From Nitzschia sp. DOCU1 (lineage: Eukaryota; Bacillariophyta; Bacillariophyceae; Bacillariales; Bacillariaceae): DNA of 64,000 nucleotides. The notes beneath the pieces are model-generated. The model was not told the origin of the DNA, searched no databases, and saw nothing but the letters and a program-made list of their open reading frames with translations. The position numbers were made by a program, and so were the translations under genes. The number at the start of each line of letters is the position of its first letter. Position 1 is the first letter of the stretch. Of this stretch, positions 18,528-29,052 are shown piece by piece. The DNA is taken from positions 682,001 through 746,000 of the forward strand of contig OX595992.1 of the NCBI GenBank assembly GCA_951394045.1, written 5' to 3'.

Positions 18528-20807
18528 CTAGCCGATCATTACTGGACGTTCTCCAAACCCAACAGTCACCTTTAGTAGAGGATGTTCGCTTCCATTCTGC
18601 ACTTCGATTACTGGAATCTCAGGATGGTCTTCAAAGGGATTGTATTGAAGAACTTCATCGCCCTTATGGTTGGCATGAATGTATACGATCGGGGGGTGGT
18701 CTTCCTTGAGGTTGCTAAACAGGGCATCAAAAAAGAGCTTTTGCTGCGCGCTGGGTTTGGCATTTCCAAGTAGTACAAGGCTTCGATAGTTACCCTTGTT
18801 TACGTTGGCCATACCAAAGAAGAATTTTAGCATTTCCTTTTGACGATCCACCCACGCGTCATCCTCCACGACGGGCCCGCTGACAATGTGGAGTCCCATG
18901 AAAAGGACGCCCTTGTGCAAAAAGCAAAAGGCCTCGGGGTTGTTGATGTCACGCTTGACGTCGTACGCATGCTTGAATTTGAGATCAAAGTTTTCGAACG
19001 CATGCATCCATCGGGTGAAAGAAGCCTCTTGATCGGGACACTTGGTCCAGTCGTCGGCTCCGGGGATAATAAAGACCGGAAGGGGAGATTTGAGAAGCAT
19101 CGAAGCAGCTTCTTCGTATCGGGTCTTGGGGCAGAATGAGACCGAGGCGTCTTGAATGTTCCCGAGGTGGACGACGAATTCAGAGTCAATCGGGATATTA
19201 TACAAATCCTTTTCCAGTTGTTCTTCGGAGGCTCGGCTAGTTGGGGTACCAGATGTGACGTGAAAAGTGATACGTTGCCCCACGTCAGATCCAGCAAACA
19301 AAGCAGGTTGTGCCTTGCGTTTCTTGATGGCTCCAAGGGCAGAAGAGACAGCGACACCACCGAGAACGAAAAGAACAATAATTGCCAAAATTCGGCGTCG
19401 CTTTCTCTTGTTGAGCATAACTTCTTGCCACGTTTTGTGAACGGGGGGAAGACCAACAGGCAGCGTCTCGTCGTCGACTTCTCTCCACACAGTTCGCAAA
19501 TTGACCTCGTTGCGTTCGGATGCCGGCTTGTGGTGGCCAAAGACATGGTTGGTTCGGAAGCTGAAGCCTCCTGACCCAAAAATCTTTTGTCGTTCGTTTC
19601 CAGCAGCGGCAAACACATCGTTCGCCGAGGTACGAAGGCTGCTGGCCGTACTCATAAACATGTTACGCGCGCTCTTGCGACCCTCTCCTTTCTCAAACTC
19701 CCGATCCCATTGCTCCAATACATGCTTTTGCGATACATAGGCAGAAGTATCCGAGTATCGCGAACTCCAGGACTTGGAGCCTCCGTCAAAGTCACCTGCA
19801 AACTTCTTCTCGTCGTCGCGATAGGGGGCGCGCATGCCAGCAGCCCGGCTTTCCATGCCCACAACATCGACTACTGGTTCATCCTCAAACGGCACCTCAG
19901 GAATGTTCTTGTGGCGGATAATGACATCTTCGTCATCCGACATGTGATCGTCGTCACGAAACGACGGGTCCGAAAAGGAATACCTTCCAGGCTCTTTATA
20001 GCTGTTCGAGGTTGATTTGGAGAAGTTCAACCCCGACAGCGCGGCTGGAACACGCTTACCGGTCGAAGACACGGATGACGAGCGTTGCAACGAGTAGGGG
20101 TCCTCCTCGGTGATGGGTGCTGCCCGAAAGCCACCACTTTCCGTGCGACGAACGTCCAAGGGAGTCTTCAGGTGATCGTCCACCAATTCGAGCATTCTCT
20201 GGGCTTGATCCCGAACATCAGCAGCAGGAGGAGGAAGGCTAGTAACCGTGGGGCGATACGAGGACACGACAGGAGGAACCCCTGCCATACCGCCATACTT
20301 ACGAATCAACTCGTCCGTATCGTAGGAATTGCTCTTGCGAAATGAGTAAGGTTGACGCGGCGCTAACTCGGCACGAGCATTAGACGACAGCTTGTAGTTG
20401 GAGTATGGCTCCGGATCGTGGTTGCTGCTGCTGGACTTGCGGTTTTCTAGCGACGATTCACTACGGTGATTTTCCATTTGCGTTTCGTATTGCTTCCAAC
20501 GATCATTTAGCTGGGTGGACATGACGGAGGGCGCCTGTTGCTGCTCCGACCCCCGCGCTCTCGAGCGAATGGCGCCGAGTTCATCATCATCATAGTCGCC
20601 ATCGTCGTCCATCATGTCGGGCGACAGTGTTACCGTAGGCGAGGCCTTTTTGCCAAAGACGGACGGTGGAGGGGCCGCACTCTTTCCCGGAGTCGGCATG
20701 TTACCGCCGTGGTCAAAGGCAAAGGATGGTGGGGCACTGGGAGTGGAGGACTTGCTCCTCACAGGGCCATTGCCCCCCAAAGAGTCATAGGGTTCATCGT
20801 CCGCCAT
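18528..20807 (-). CDS. Membrane-anchored, degenerate calcineurin-like metallophosphatase
   Basis: A 759-residue single-exon protein. The first ~470 residues are disordered, rich in Ser, Pro and Asp. One transmembrane helix follows KRKRRR (ILAIIVLFVLGGVAVSSAL), giving a type II topology with a lumenal or external C-terminus of about 260 residues. That domain looks like an acid-phosphatase/metallophosphoesterase fold: VVHLGNIQDA replaces LGD.QDA, PGADDW replaces GNHDW, LVLLGNAKPS, and IHANHKGD replaces GHxH. Most metal ligands are changed, so catalysis is doubtful. Similar proteins occur in stramenopiles. The role is unknown. The gene is convergent with the hAT-derived gene, 80 nt away. Confidence 0.72.
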   Translation of the reverse strand: MADDEPYDSLGGNGPVRSKSSTPSAPPSFAFDHGGNMPTPGKSAAPPPSVFGKKASPTVTLSPDMMDDDGDYDDDELGAIRSRARGSEQQQAPSVMSTQLNDRWKQYETQMENHRSESSLENRKSSSSNHDPEPYSNYKLSSNARAELAPRQPYSFRKSNSYDTDELIRKYGGMAGVPPVVSSYRPTVTSLPPPAADVRDQAQRMLELVDDHLKTPLDVRRTESGGFRAAPITEEDPYSLQRSSSVSSTGKRVPAALSGLNFSKSTSNSYKEPGRYSFSDPSFRDDDHMSDDEDVIIRHKNIPEVPFEDEPVVDVVGMESRAAGMRAPYRDDEKKFAGDFDGGSKSWSSRYSDTSAYVSQKHVLEQWDREFEKGEGRKSARNMFMSTASSLRTSANDVFAAAGNERQKIFGSGGFSFRTNHVFGHHKPASERNEVNLRTVWREVDDETLPVGLPPVHKTWQEVMLNKRKRRRILAIIVLFVLGGVAVSSALGAIKKRKAQPALFAGSDVGQRITFHVTSGTPTSRASEEQLEKDLYNIPIDSEFVVHLGNIQDASVSFCPKTRYEEAASMLLKSPLPVFIIPGADDWTKCPDQEASFTRWMHAFENFDLKFKHAYDVKRDINNPEAFCFLHKGVLFMGLHIVSGPVVEDDAWVDRQKEMLKFFFGMANVNKGNYRSLVLLGNAKPSAQQKLFFDALFSNLKEDHPPIVYIHANHKGDEVLQYNPFEDHPEIPVIEVQNGSEHPLLKVTVGFGERPVMIG

Positions 20808-21894
20808 TGTCGAATTCTAGTTACTCTCTATGGAGACGATAGCAACGAAACAACGACAACGAGTTGCCGTATATACTTGTGTTCGACGACTACTCCACAA
20901 AAAATCTGCTGGGATTTTTGGCAAGAGCATAGTGGGAGTCTTGTCAACACAATGCTGTTTTCGGTGGCAATCGACGGTGATACACATGACATTTTCCAGG
21001 AACTACTCGGCAGGCAGAATTTTTCTCCTAAGTAATCATAATCTCGCGCCTACCAATGCACTCCGTCGCAAGACTTGTTTAGGAAAGTCAAAAATTTCCC
21101 GCGCGCGCCAGGCGACCCTTGATTCAATGGATTGGTTTCAGATGGGACGATATTTCTTGACCCATTTGACCCTGCGTTCCGGGCTGTATCACGTAATGTC
21201 GTCGTCATAAGAGGTAAGGAATCTCTCTGAGAATGACCGACCAGTTCATAAGTTTAAAAGTCGCACGATAGTCGTCTCAGTGTCATCTGTTTCTTGTCTG
21301 AAGGCACTTTTATTGATCTGCATGTCGGGGGCACATTATTAAAAGACCATTAGCTTCGGGGCTGTGAGGTGACCCTATTTTTCTATTAACTGATTTTGCG
21401 AAACCATAAGCGCGTTTTGGTCGTTCGCGAATGATGGGTGTGCCCTTTCCATCTTCGTGGTGGGAACTGGTGGGTGATGACGCAACGGATCGTTGTTGGC
21501 GTGGGAGAGCTCCTTCGCGCGAACGAGCTTCCTGGTTTTGGGGCGGCACATCATCGTTAAAGTGGTGGTGCAGGCCGCTCTCGTTGCTGCCGTGCTTTGA
21601 GGCAAGAGGCATTACAAGGTAGTAATTGCCATTAGCAACCCACCAGCGGTTGTTCAATTCAAACATTGGCTCCTATCAGGGTTATTATTGTCTTTATCCT
21701 CGACCATTTGCTTCAGTTGTCGAGCTTGGAAACGCAAGCTACTGGAGTGAGCTGGGTGAAAGCGCGATTTCTCTCCTTCTACGTTAAAATCTACGTGTGT
21801 TGGTACTACATCACTTTCACGAGTGCGCTGCTATTTTCGTCCCAACGAAGTTTATCATCTGTTTCAATATTAATACCCGATCTTCTTAGCAACG
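20808..21894. other. Intergenic, 1.1 kb, promoter region of a divergent pair
   Basis: Lies between the phosphatase-like gene (minus) and channel copy 2 (plus). It contains one doubtful small minus-strand frame (listed separately). No repeat or RNA gene was recognised. Confidence 0.45.
21310..21666 (-). CDS. Doubtful small ORF, 118 residues
   Basis: Starts at an ATG and is polar and basic with no recognised domain, signal peptide or membrane helix. It could be a real small gene or chance. Nothing around it supports a function. Confidence 0.25.
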   Translation of the reverse strand: MFELNNRWWVANGNYYLVMPLASKHGSNESGLHHHFNDDVPPQNQEARSREGALPRQQRSVASSPTSSHHEDGKGTPIIRERPKRAYGFAKSVNRKIGSPHSPEANGLLIMCPRHADQ

Positions 21895-23715
21895 ATGACG
21901 AAGGCAGCAGTTATAAATGAGAGCGAAGCACCGAATTCAGCCGGCCATGGTAGAACGGGAAGGCAGGAAGGTATGGCGAAAGAAGGCTCAAATAATAAAT
22001 GTGACCCAACAATAACATCGGATTCGGCAACTCCGGAGACAGGCGACGAAGATGCTGATCACAGCACCGCATCTGATAAATTATCGGAGACAGAGATGCC
22101 GTTAACAGGAGGCGCAGACGAGGGAAATTCTCGGCTGGACTCGTACTCGCAGCCACCTGCACCACAAACACCAACTAGCAATCGTTCCGCGCGCCGCTTG
22201 GGGAAGGACAAACGGGGTTCAGAGGAAGCAAAAACAAAAATTCCCGCCCGTTCAGAAGGATCAGAGGAGGCTCAGGAGTTCGACTATAGTGAGTACGAGG
22301 ATGGCGAGTCGCGCCAGGATAAGGATGTAAAGAAGCAGAGTGCAATGCACGATGCGGTGTCTGATGCCGAGAATGATGATTCCAGTTCCGATTACTCTGC
22401 GAAAGCGGACTCTTTGATATGGAGGTTTAGAATGATGTGTGGAAAAGCAGTGAACAACGAATATGTTCAAATAACGGTCATTGCTCTTATTGTCATCAAT
22501 GCCCTTATGATGGGTGTCGCAACGTTTGACTTCGTGATGGACGACCCGGACGTGGATCTCGCGTTTTCAAAGGTCGACAAGGCTTTTCTGGTTGTATTTA
22601 CGGTTGAAGTTGCGATGCAGCTGGTATATCTTGGGCTTTCGCTGTTTGCGGATGGGTGGTTGTTGTTCGATCTGTTAATTGTTGTGCTTTCATGGTCATT
22701 CGAGGGTTTGCAGATTGTTCGGGCATTCCGGATATTCCGGGCATTCCGGCTCATCACAAGGGTCAAGCCCTTACGAGACCTCGTGTTGGCGATTGGAGCT
22801 GTCATGCCTCGCATGTACGCCATCGCTGCCCTGCTTATGCTCATCTTTTATATATTCTCGGTTCTTTTCACGGAACTATTTTCAGAGCTTCCGCTTTCTG
22901 AACCTTATTTCGTGACGTTGGACGCGTCACTTTTTACTTGTATGCAAATGATGACGCTGGAATGGGGGGATGTCGCTCGAGAAGTGATTTCGTATGAGCC
23001 CTGGGCGTGGGCTCCTTTCTCGGCTTTCATTTTGATCTCTGGCTTTATCGTTTACAACTTGATTGTTGCCGTGGTATGTGATGCCGTCTCTGTGACGGAA
23101 AAGACTGTCCGTCAACTCGATGGCTTTGAATCCGACAATCCGGTGAACAAACTCGCCGAGGCGCAAGAACGGATCGATCTTCTTCAATGTCATATCAACG
23201 ATATGCTTCGGACACAGGAGAATGTGCAAAACCTCGTTGAAATGATGGCGAGCGAGCTTTTGCATCTCGAAGCAGAGCGCATGAAAGCCGAGCATCGGGA
23301 AGCAGAGTTGCGAATTGAAATGTCACGGCGTATGATTTACCAGCACGACATGCAATCAGACCAACAGATTCACTCCTTGGAGCGCCACTACATCCAGGAG
23401 AAAGAGAAACGCGAGCACGAGCGCAAGTTGAAAGAACTACAACGGAAGTCAAGTATTCAAAGCGACCGCGACCAAGAAGACTCCTTAGGGGGCTCGAGAC
23501 ATTCACGGATACTCCCATCCCCCCAAAAGAAGCCCAAGAAACCCGCTGGACCAAGAGGCGGCTTCATGAAGCAGATGTCTTTCAAGAGAAGGGATTCAGG
23601 CGACTTTTCCGCTAGATCACTTGAGGAGGATAGTGCCCCTCCATTGAGAGGCTTCACGAAAGAGAATTCGAGGGAAAGTGTACAAAGCGGCTTGTCGGGC
23701 TCATCCAGAAGTTGA
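21895..23715 (+). CDS. Single-domain voltage-gated cation channel, EukCatA-like (copy 2, unusual filter)
   Basis: A 606-residue single-exon paralogue of copy 1. A long acidic disordered N-terminus (1-170) precedes S1 (about 190-213). S2-S3 span 226-270. S4 has repeated Arg (VRAFRIFRAFRLITRVK, 275-291), and S5 runs 297-330. The pore segment is FTCMQMMTLEWGDV (filter 354-359) and S6 covers 371-398. Against copies 1 and 3 (TLDGWAE, TLDNWSA) this copy is one residue shorter at the filter, reading TLE-W-GD. A strong coiled coil rich in Glu/Arg (about 420-530) follows S6. A basic Ser-rich tail with candidate phosphosites (for example RSSIQS-like, FKRRDS) ends the protein. The ATG lies right after the promoter gap. 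Confidence 0.9.
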   Translation: MTKAAVINESEAPNSAGHGRTGRQEGMAKEGSNNKCDPTITSDSATPETGDEDADHSTASDKLSETEMPLTGGADEGNSRLDSYSQPPAPQTPTSNRSARRLGKDKRGSEEAKTKIPARSEGSEEAQEFDYSEYEDGESRQDKDVKKQSAMHDAVSDAENDDSSSDYSAKADSLIWRFRMMCGKAVNNEYVQITVIALIVINALMMGVATFDFVMDDPDVDLAFSKVDKAFLVVFTVEVAMQLVYLGLSLFADGWLLFDLLIVVLSWSFEGLQIVRAFRIFRAFRLITRVKPLRDLVLAIGAVMPRMYAIAALLMLIFYIFSVLFTELFSELPLSEPYFVTLDASLFTCMQMMTLEWGDVAREVISYEPWAWAPFSAFILISGFIVYNLIVAVVCDAVSVTEKTVRQLDGFESDNPVNKLAEAQERIDLLQCHINDMLRTQENVQNLVEMMASELLHLEAERMKAEHREAELRIEMSRRMIYQHDMQSDQQIHSLERHYIQEKEKREHERKLKELQRKSSIQSDRDQEDSLGGSRHSRILPSPQKKPKKPAGPRGGFMKQMSFKRRDSGDFSARSLEEDSAPPLRGFTKENSRESVQSGLSGSSRS

Positions 23716-23777
23716 GTCGGATACTGCCATTCCCAATTCTGTAATTACACCGCACGTATCGCGCTTGGTACCCCCTC

Positions 23778-23783
23778 ATAATA
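23778..23783. repeat. ATAATA core, left boundary of Crypton copy 1
   Basis: The hexamer ATAATA precedes the element-specific left end TCACCTTATCAACACCG. The same hexamer recurs at the copy 1/copy 2 junction and at the right boundary, as expected for the crossover site or target duplication of a tyrosine recombinase. Confidence 0.65.
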
Positions 23784-24119
23784 TCACCTTATCAACACCG
23801 TGCGCCTGCCGGGCTAAAAATTCGCGCAATACATAGTGAAGCGGTACGGAGGCATTACCTGGTAACTACAGACAGTACAGCTGCCGAAAGGACCCAACTG
23901 CCGGTGCTCCCCCCAAAAGGCCACAATCGTTTCGTCGCGATCGCGCCGATGACCGTCACAACGCAACTTTATTTTTGCGTCTTACCATGACAATGCAACT
24001 CTTTCAAGGCATTTCTTCCAAATCTAACTGGTAACTAATCAAAGTTTTTGCATATTCATGTATAATAAACTAATAGTTAGCGATCTACGCAAGTTTCACC
24101 CTTCAAATCGATATAGTTC

Positions 24120-25319
24120 TTATTCAGTCGCGAATTTTCCTCCCGGCTTGGCGTTGGTGATGATTTCTTGTTGGTGCAAGTAGCAAAGCATGTTGGAGAG
24201 CTTGCTCTTGCATTCTAGCGTGAAGATAGATTGTCAATCCCTATAAACTTCGTCCTTAGTGATGTTTCCCATTCTGGCCTTCCTCTCAATGTCCTGGATC
24301 ATTCACAGTAGCTTGCTGATCCTCTTGTTTTCCTTGGGGCATGGTGTATCCTCCATCTCGCCTTCCACTTGCTATGGAGAGCCGCCATACCGCCCTCAAA
24401 GTCAGTAGGAAACCTGCCTTTTGTGCCATCAAAGTCACCCCACAACTCTTGAAGGCGTGGGTACTAGTCCTGTGCCGTCATGCTGGACTCTCTCGCATGG
24501 TCAATGGACTTGAGCATCGTCATGGCTATGGTGGTCGTTTGGTGCTCGTTGTGGTGGAGGAAGAGGGAGCGGCAAATCCAACTCCATTTCGCCAACACCT
24601 TCAACAAAAGTAGATTGGTGCATTAGTGAGCGCCCCATGACAATGATGGACTCTCCAAGTCGCTCCAACACTGCACTGTGGTTGGACTCCAGTTCTCGCA
24701 TAATTTGCTGGTGCGACTCCTGCAGCATCGACTGCAAATCCAACACTTGTCACCTATTTGCATCTCTAGAGCCACTGCTGCACACCAGGAAGAATCATGT
24801 CAATATTTGCATCCAGTGGGGAGGATGCCGGCTCAAGCTCTGTCTTCATTGTCTCACAGAATGCCTGTACCTGGTAGTGGTAGTGGTAGGCGCCACAGTA
24901 GTAGTAGCGAACACCATAGAGCAGTAGCTCGGTAACATCGAAATAGCCCAAAAGTGCGATATTTTTAGTGATAGCAAAGACATATCAAAGAAGGAATTAC
25001 CAGGTAATTCGCTCAAAGGAACCAAAAAGAGCGATATTTTTAGTTAACGACAGACCCATATCAAAGAACGAATAACCAGGTATTTCGCGCGACAGGTAGT
25101 AAGCTTACCGCAAAATCAGTCGAGGCCAGACATGGTACCTGCCTGCAAACGAACAACAGTGGCATTTTCTGCTGGATGAGGTACTACAGGGGGCTCTATA
25201 GAGTCCTCAGGGCTACTGGCAGCAGATGCTATCAGGGTTATCTTGTAACACTGAACGATGGTGACCACGACGACGACGGCGGCAACTATGGTAGTAGGTG
25301 TCGTCCGCCGCCACTGCAA
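24120..25319 (-). pseudogene. Remnant Crypton recombinase gene (core deleted)
   Basis: The N-terminal block is recognisable by PEDSIEPPVVPHPAENA, and the C-terminal coiled coil by VLDLQSMLQESH-like sequence (24501-24746). The GCR1_C-like domain (24120-24500) is broken by frameshifts. The deletion junction at about 25139 leads quickly to a stop (SGLD-TGA). It is non-coding in practice. Confidence 0.75.
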
Positions 25320-25442
25320 TCGTGACGGTCATGCTTTTGTAAGTCCCCAAAGATCACCCCCCAAATTGAGTGCCCTCCGGCGAACGACAGCCCGTGTGGT
25401 GCGAGGCAAAAGCAAGTCCCGAATATTTCGGAAGTGTGCTAC

Positions 25443-25450
25443 TGACGTCA
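25443..25450. promoter_or_regulatory. Palindromic CRE-like site TGACGTCA, Crypton copy 1
   Basis: A perfect bZIP/CRE octamer upstream of the (remnant) recombinase start, conserved in copy 2 at 29053-29060. CRE-type sites respond to CO2/cAMP in P. tricornutum; whether this one does is unknown. Confidence 0.4.
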
Positions 25451-25588
25451 TCAAGGAGGTAATAAGCTGACTTATTCCGGCCATCCGACATGCTCGATTA
25501 ATTTTGGCGCTCCAATAAGTTGAAATATTGCCCCCCAATTTTAGCCTCGCACGGCAAACGCGGCAAAATTTTTTAGCCCAAAGTTATA

Positions 25589-25594
25589 ATAATA
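25589..25594. repeat. ATAATA core at the junction of the two Crypton copies
   Basis: The right end of copy 1 (AAAGTTATA) runs through ATAATA straight into the left end of copy 2 (TCACCTTATC). A single core is shared by both. Confidence 0.65.
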
Positions 25595-25651
25595 TCACCT
25601 TATCAACACCGTGCGCCTGCCGGGCTAAATTTTCGCGCCGTACATTGGGTA

Positions 25652-25670
25652 CGTGCGCCTACGGCGCACG
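25652..25670. repeat. Perfect GC-rich hairpin inside the Crypton left end
   Basis: CGTGCGCC and GGCGCACG arms (8 bp) with a TAC loop. It is present in copy 2 only. It could be a recombinase-binding or structural site near the left end. Confidence 0.4.
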
Positions 25671-26284
25671 ACGGGCCAATTCTGCCTCAACCTCCCCAAT
25701 TTAGCCTGGCGGCAATAAGAGGGAATTTTCCTGCATGTGAGCGTCCCCTCGATTCGTACGACATGATGATGTCATGCGTTTTCCCGCGCCGCCAAAAAAG
25801 GGGGACCTTAAATAATTGCATTGGTTCGCCTGACAAAAGAGCGTTTCACGCCTTCCCACTTTTGTACTACATTTTACGAGCGCCCCACGTAAGAAAACTT
25901 GCAAAGCAATTCTGCCCCTGCAGTCTGAAACAATATGTACTTTCTGGCCCCCAAATCGATTCGGTGTAGGAAGTGTACTACCTGGTACACGTATCATCGT
26001 TAAAGCGAAAACTTTTCGAAGCGGAAAGGCTACGCTAAAACGCGTGGAAATGTGCCCATACTTAACTTCCCCCACTTTTTGCCCAGCATTGGCATCGTCG
26101 CGATCGCCCCGATGACCGTCACAAACGCAACTTTATTTTTGCGTCTTGACCATGACAATGCGACTCTTTCAAGGCATTTCTTGCGAATCTACCTTGGAAC
26201 TGATCAAAGCTTTTGCAAAGTCATGTATAATAAACTACTGGTTAGTGAAGTAGCTAAGCTAAACTCTTTAAATCCATGTAGTTC

Positions 26285-28818
26285 TTATTCAGTCGCGAAT
26301 TTTCCTCTTGGCTTGCCCTTGGTGATGATTTCTTGTTGTTGCAAGTAGCCAAGCATGTTGGAGAGCTTGCCCTTGCATTCTATTGCAAAGATAGATTCCC
26401 AATCCCTGATGACGTCGTCGTTAGTTATGTTTTCCAATGTGGCCTTCCTCTCAATGGCCTGGATGATTCGCAGTAGCTTGCTGAACCTCTTGTTTTCCTT
26501 TGGGGCATGGTGCTTCCTCCATCTTGCCTTCCACTTGCTATGGAGAGCCGCCATACCGCCCTCAACGTCAGTAGGAAACCTGCTATTCGTCCCATGAAAG
26601 TGACCCCACAACTCATGAAGGCTTGGGTAGCAGTCCTGAGCCCTCATGTTGGACTCTCTCGCATGGTCAATGGACTGGAGCATGGTCGTTGGTGCTAGTG
26701 GTGGTGGCGGAAGAGGCACCGGCATATCCAACTCCATTTCGCGAGCACCTTCAACAGAAGTAGATTGCTGCATCAGGGAGTGCCCCATGACAACCATGGA
26801 CTCCCCAAGTTGTTCCAACACTGCACTATGCTTGGACTCCAGTTCTCGCATTATTTGCTCATGCGACTCTTGCAGCATCGACTGCAAATCCAACACTTGT
26901 CGTCTATTTGCGTCTAGCCGCTGCTGCACACCAGGAAGAATCATTTCAATACTTGCATCAAGTGGGGAGGACGCCTGCTGAAGCTCTGTCTTCATTGTCT
27001 CACAGAATGCCTGTAGCAGTAGGGTAGTAGTGAACAACACCATAGCAGGAATTACCAGGTATTTCGCGCAAAAGATAAAAGGAGCGATATTTTTAGTGTG
27101 AGCAAATATGGAATTGCCAGTTATTTCAAATAAGGAATGACCAGGTATTTCGCGCGACCGGTAGTAAGCTTACCGCAAATGCCGTCGAGGCCAAGCATGG
27201 TACATGAGTAATGATCGGATGCCCCTCCAGACGATCTGGGTGCTCATTACACATCACTGCCATGTCTTGTAGGAAGATAATGTTAAGCTCCACCATGAAC
27301 TCCAGGAAATGCTGCGCAGTGTAGCACTTGGCATTCTGTGCATTGGCTGCGAGAACTTGCGCCAGTCCATGAAACACCCATCGCCCAATTGGAGTTTGCT
27401 CTTGCAGTTCTTGGCAGGGAATCACTACAGTTCTTTTGTTGAAGTGAACGCCATTCCCAGTAGCAAATCCTCCCAAGCGACGAATGGCCTTCATTGGAAG
27501 CTTGGTAGAGTATCGTGCAGCCTGCATGCTGGGATTCCAATTGCCGAGGCGACGAATTTCCTCACTCTCTATTTCCAGCATTTCCAGGATCTTAGCCCCC
27601 ATATTTCGGCCGAGGTGCGCTAAGTGGGTAAGAGCAAGGCCCAAATGCAGTAGTATTGCTTTTACTGCTTTCGCATAAGTGCTGGTTTTCATGCTCTTAG
27701 TGTAGTCGGTGCCCACTCCCGAAATAAGGAGCTTCACCGAGAACCAAGATGCGTTGTTTGTCCAGTCGAAGTTTTCCTCACTAAATTCTTGAGTCAGAGC
27801 GAACCTGACCATTAAGTACATTGCTAGTGCACCTAAAGGACACAGCAGAACATTCTTATGGCGTGTAGCACGGCCATAGAGCACCCTGCCCTTGTTGGTT
27901 TTGCCTGCAGTTTCGTTCAATTAGAGGTTTACTTAGATGGAAATTCTGTAAGTAAAAAACACTGCGGAAAAAATAGGCTTACCTTCCCCAAATTGCATGA
28001 TCATCACACACAATGGATTCACGTCCTCATCTTTTTTAACCATAATTTTCATCATGTCGCTCAGTTCGCACTTATGCAGCGTTTCGCACCGCAATAGGCC
28101 GGCGATTGAAAACAGCAACGCAAATCTATTGCGGAGCCATTGAAGACAGTATCTCCCAGACTTGCTCTTCTGAAAGAAAGCATCCTCTAGATCATCAAAT
28201 CTTTCCACTGCATTGCAGGGACCAAAGATTTTATCAGCTTTCTCTTCATAGGTTTCCTTTTTGTGCCTGGCCTGTCGCTGCTCAGCCATCTTTACCAGAT
28301 CTTTTGAGTGCGCATTCCACACAAACTCCCAGCCAAAACCAGTCAACCCTGTGGCTACATGGCTATCATGGATCTTTTTCAACCCAGCTCTGTACTGCTG
28401 GATTGCAGATGGACCAAGGCCATTAACAGGATGAGGAATTGCATAGTTGGGGTCATCATCCTTCTTTTGGTAGTGGGCCTGGTATGAATCCAGCACGTCT
28501 TTGTAGTCCAGGGGGGTCAAAACCATGGCCAGACTGTCCCTTTTTAGTGCGAAAGACTTGGTAGAACATAAAGTCATAGACCTTGTTTGCATTCATGCTA
28601 GTAGGGAATGGATCATCCCTGCTAGCTATATGACTGCAGTAGGCTTCCCATTCTTTCTCCACTCGACCATACACCACCTGAGTGTTCTCCGGCACAGCTT
28701 GGTTCGCCACACTGTGGGCTACTGCCTGCAAACGAGCAACAATAGCATTTTCTGCTGGATGAGGTACTATAGGGGGCTCTATAGAGTCCTCAGGGATACT
28801 GGCATCATATTCTATCAT
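26285..28818 (-). CDS. Crypton tyrosine recombinase with coiled coil and GCR1_C-like domain (one frameshift)
   Basis: Exons 28818-27983, 27904-27174 and 27010-26285 join in phase through introns of 78 nt and 163 nt. The protein would be about 763 residues. The N-terminus has an ENTQVVYGRVEKEWEAYC segment like the Crypton SAM-like domain. The catalytic set is visible: Arg in GLLRCETL, HLGR (near 27606-27617), Trp in RLGNW, and Tyr in AARYSTKLP. A coiled coil and a GCR1_C-like DNA-binding domain follow (LHELWGHFHG ... KWKARWRKHH). Six consecutive G on the plus strand (28511-28516) cause a +1 shift; with five the frame would read HGFDPLDYKDV. The gene is therefore nearly intact but broken as given, unless this is a sequencing error. 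Confidence 0.8.
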
Positions 28819-29052
28819 GGTTATCTTTCAAACAATGAATGATGAAAGACAACCCCGGCGACGACGACGGTGGCTATCGTCCGCCTCCAATGCAATCGTG
28901 CCGGCCATCGCTTTGCAAGTCGCCCCCAAATCGAGCACCCACTGGCGAACGGGAGGAAGAATTGCACACGTAATGGGGCTTTAAATAGACGTCATCGGCT
29001 GTCGGAGTGGTGCGAGGCAAAAGGAGTCCCGAATAATCCGGAAGTGTGCTGC

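Larger units (their letters stand above)
23784..25594 (-). mobile_element. Non-autonomous, internally deleted Crypton element (copy 1)
   Basis: This 1.8-kb element shares with copy 2 its left end (TCACCTTATCAACACCG), the C-terminal coding block (24120-24950), the N-terminal coding start (25140-25319), the promoter region and the right end (TTTTAGCCCAAAGTT). The whole recombinase core is missing. The N-terminal coding sequence (VVRLQA) runs directly into sequence that in copy 2 lies at the end of exon 2 (GCCTCGAC plus the GTAAGC donor). It therefore cannot move by itself, but it keeps both ends and could be moved by a copy-2-type enzyme. Two ~65-nt direct repeats at about 24951-25089 lie in the former intron. 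Confidence 0.8.
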
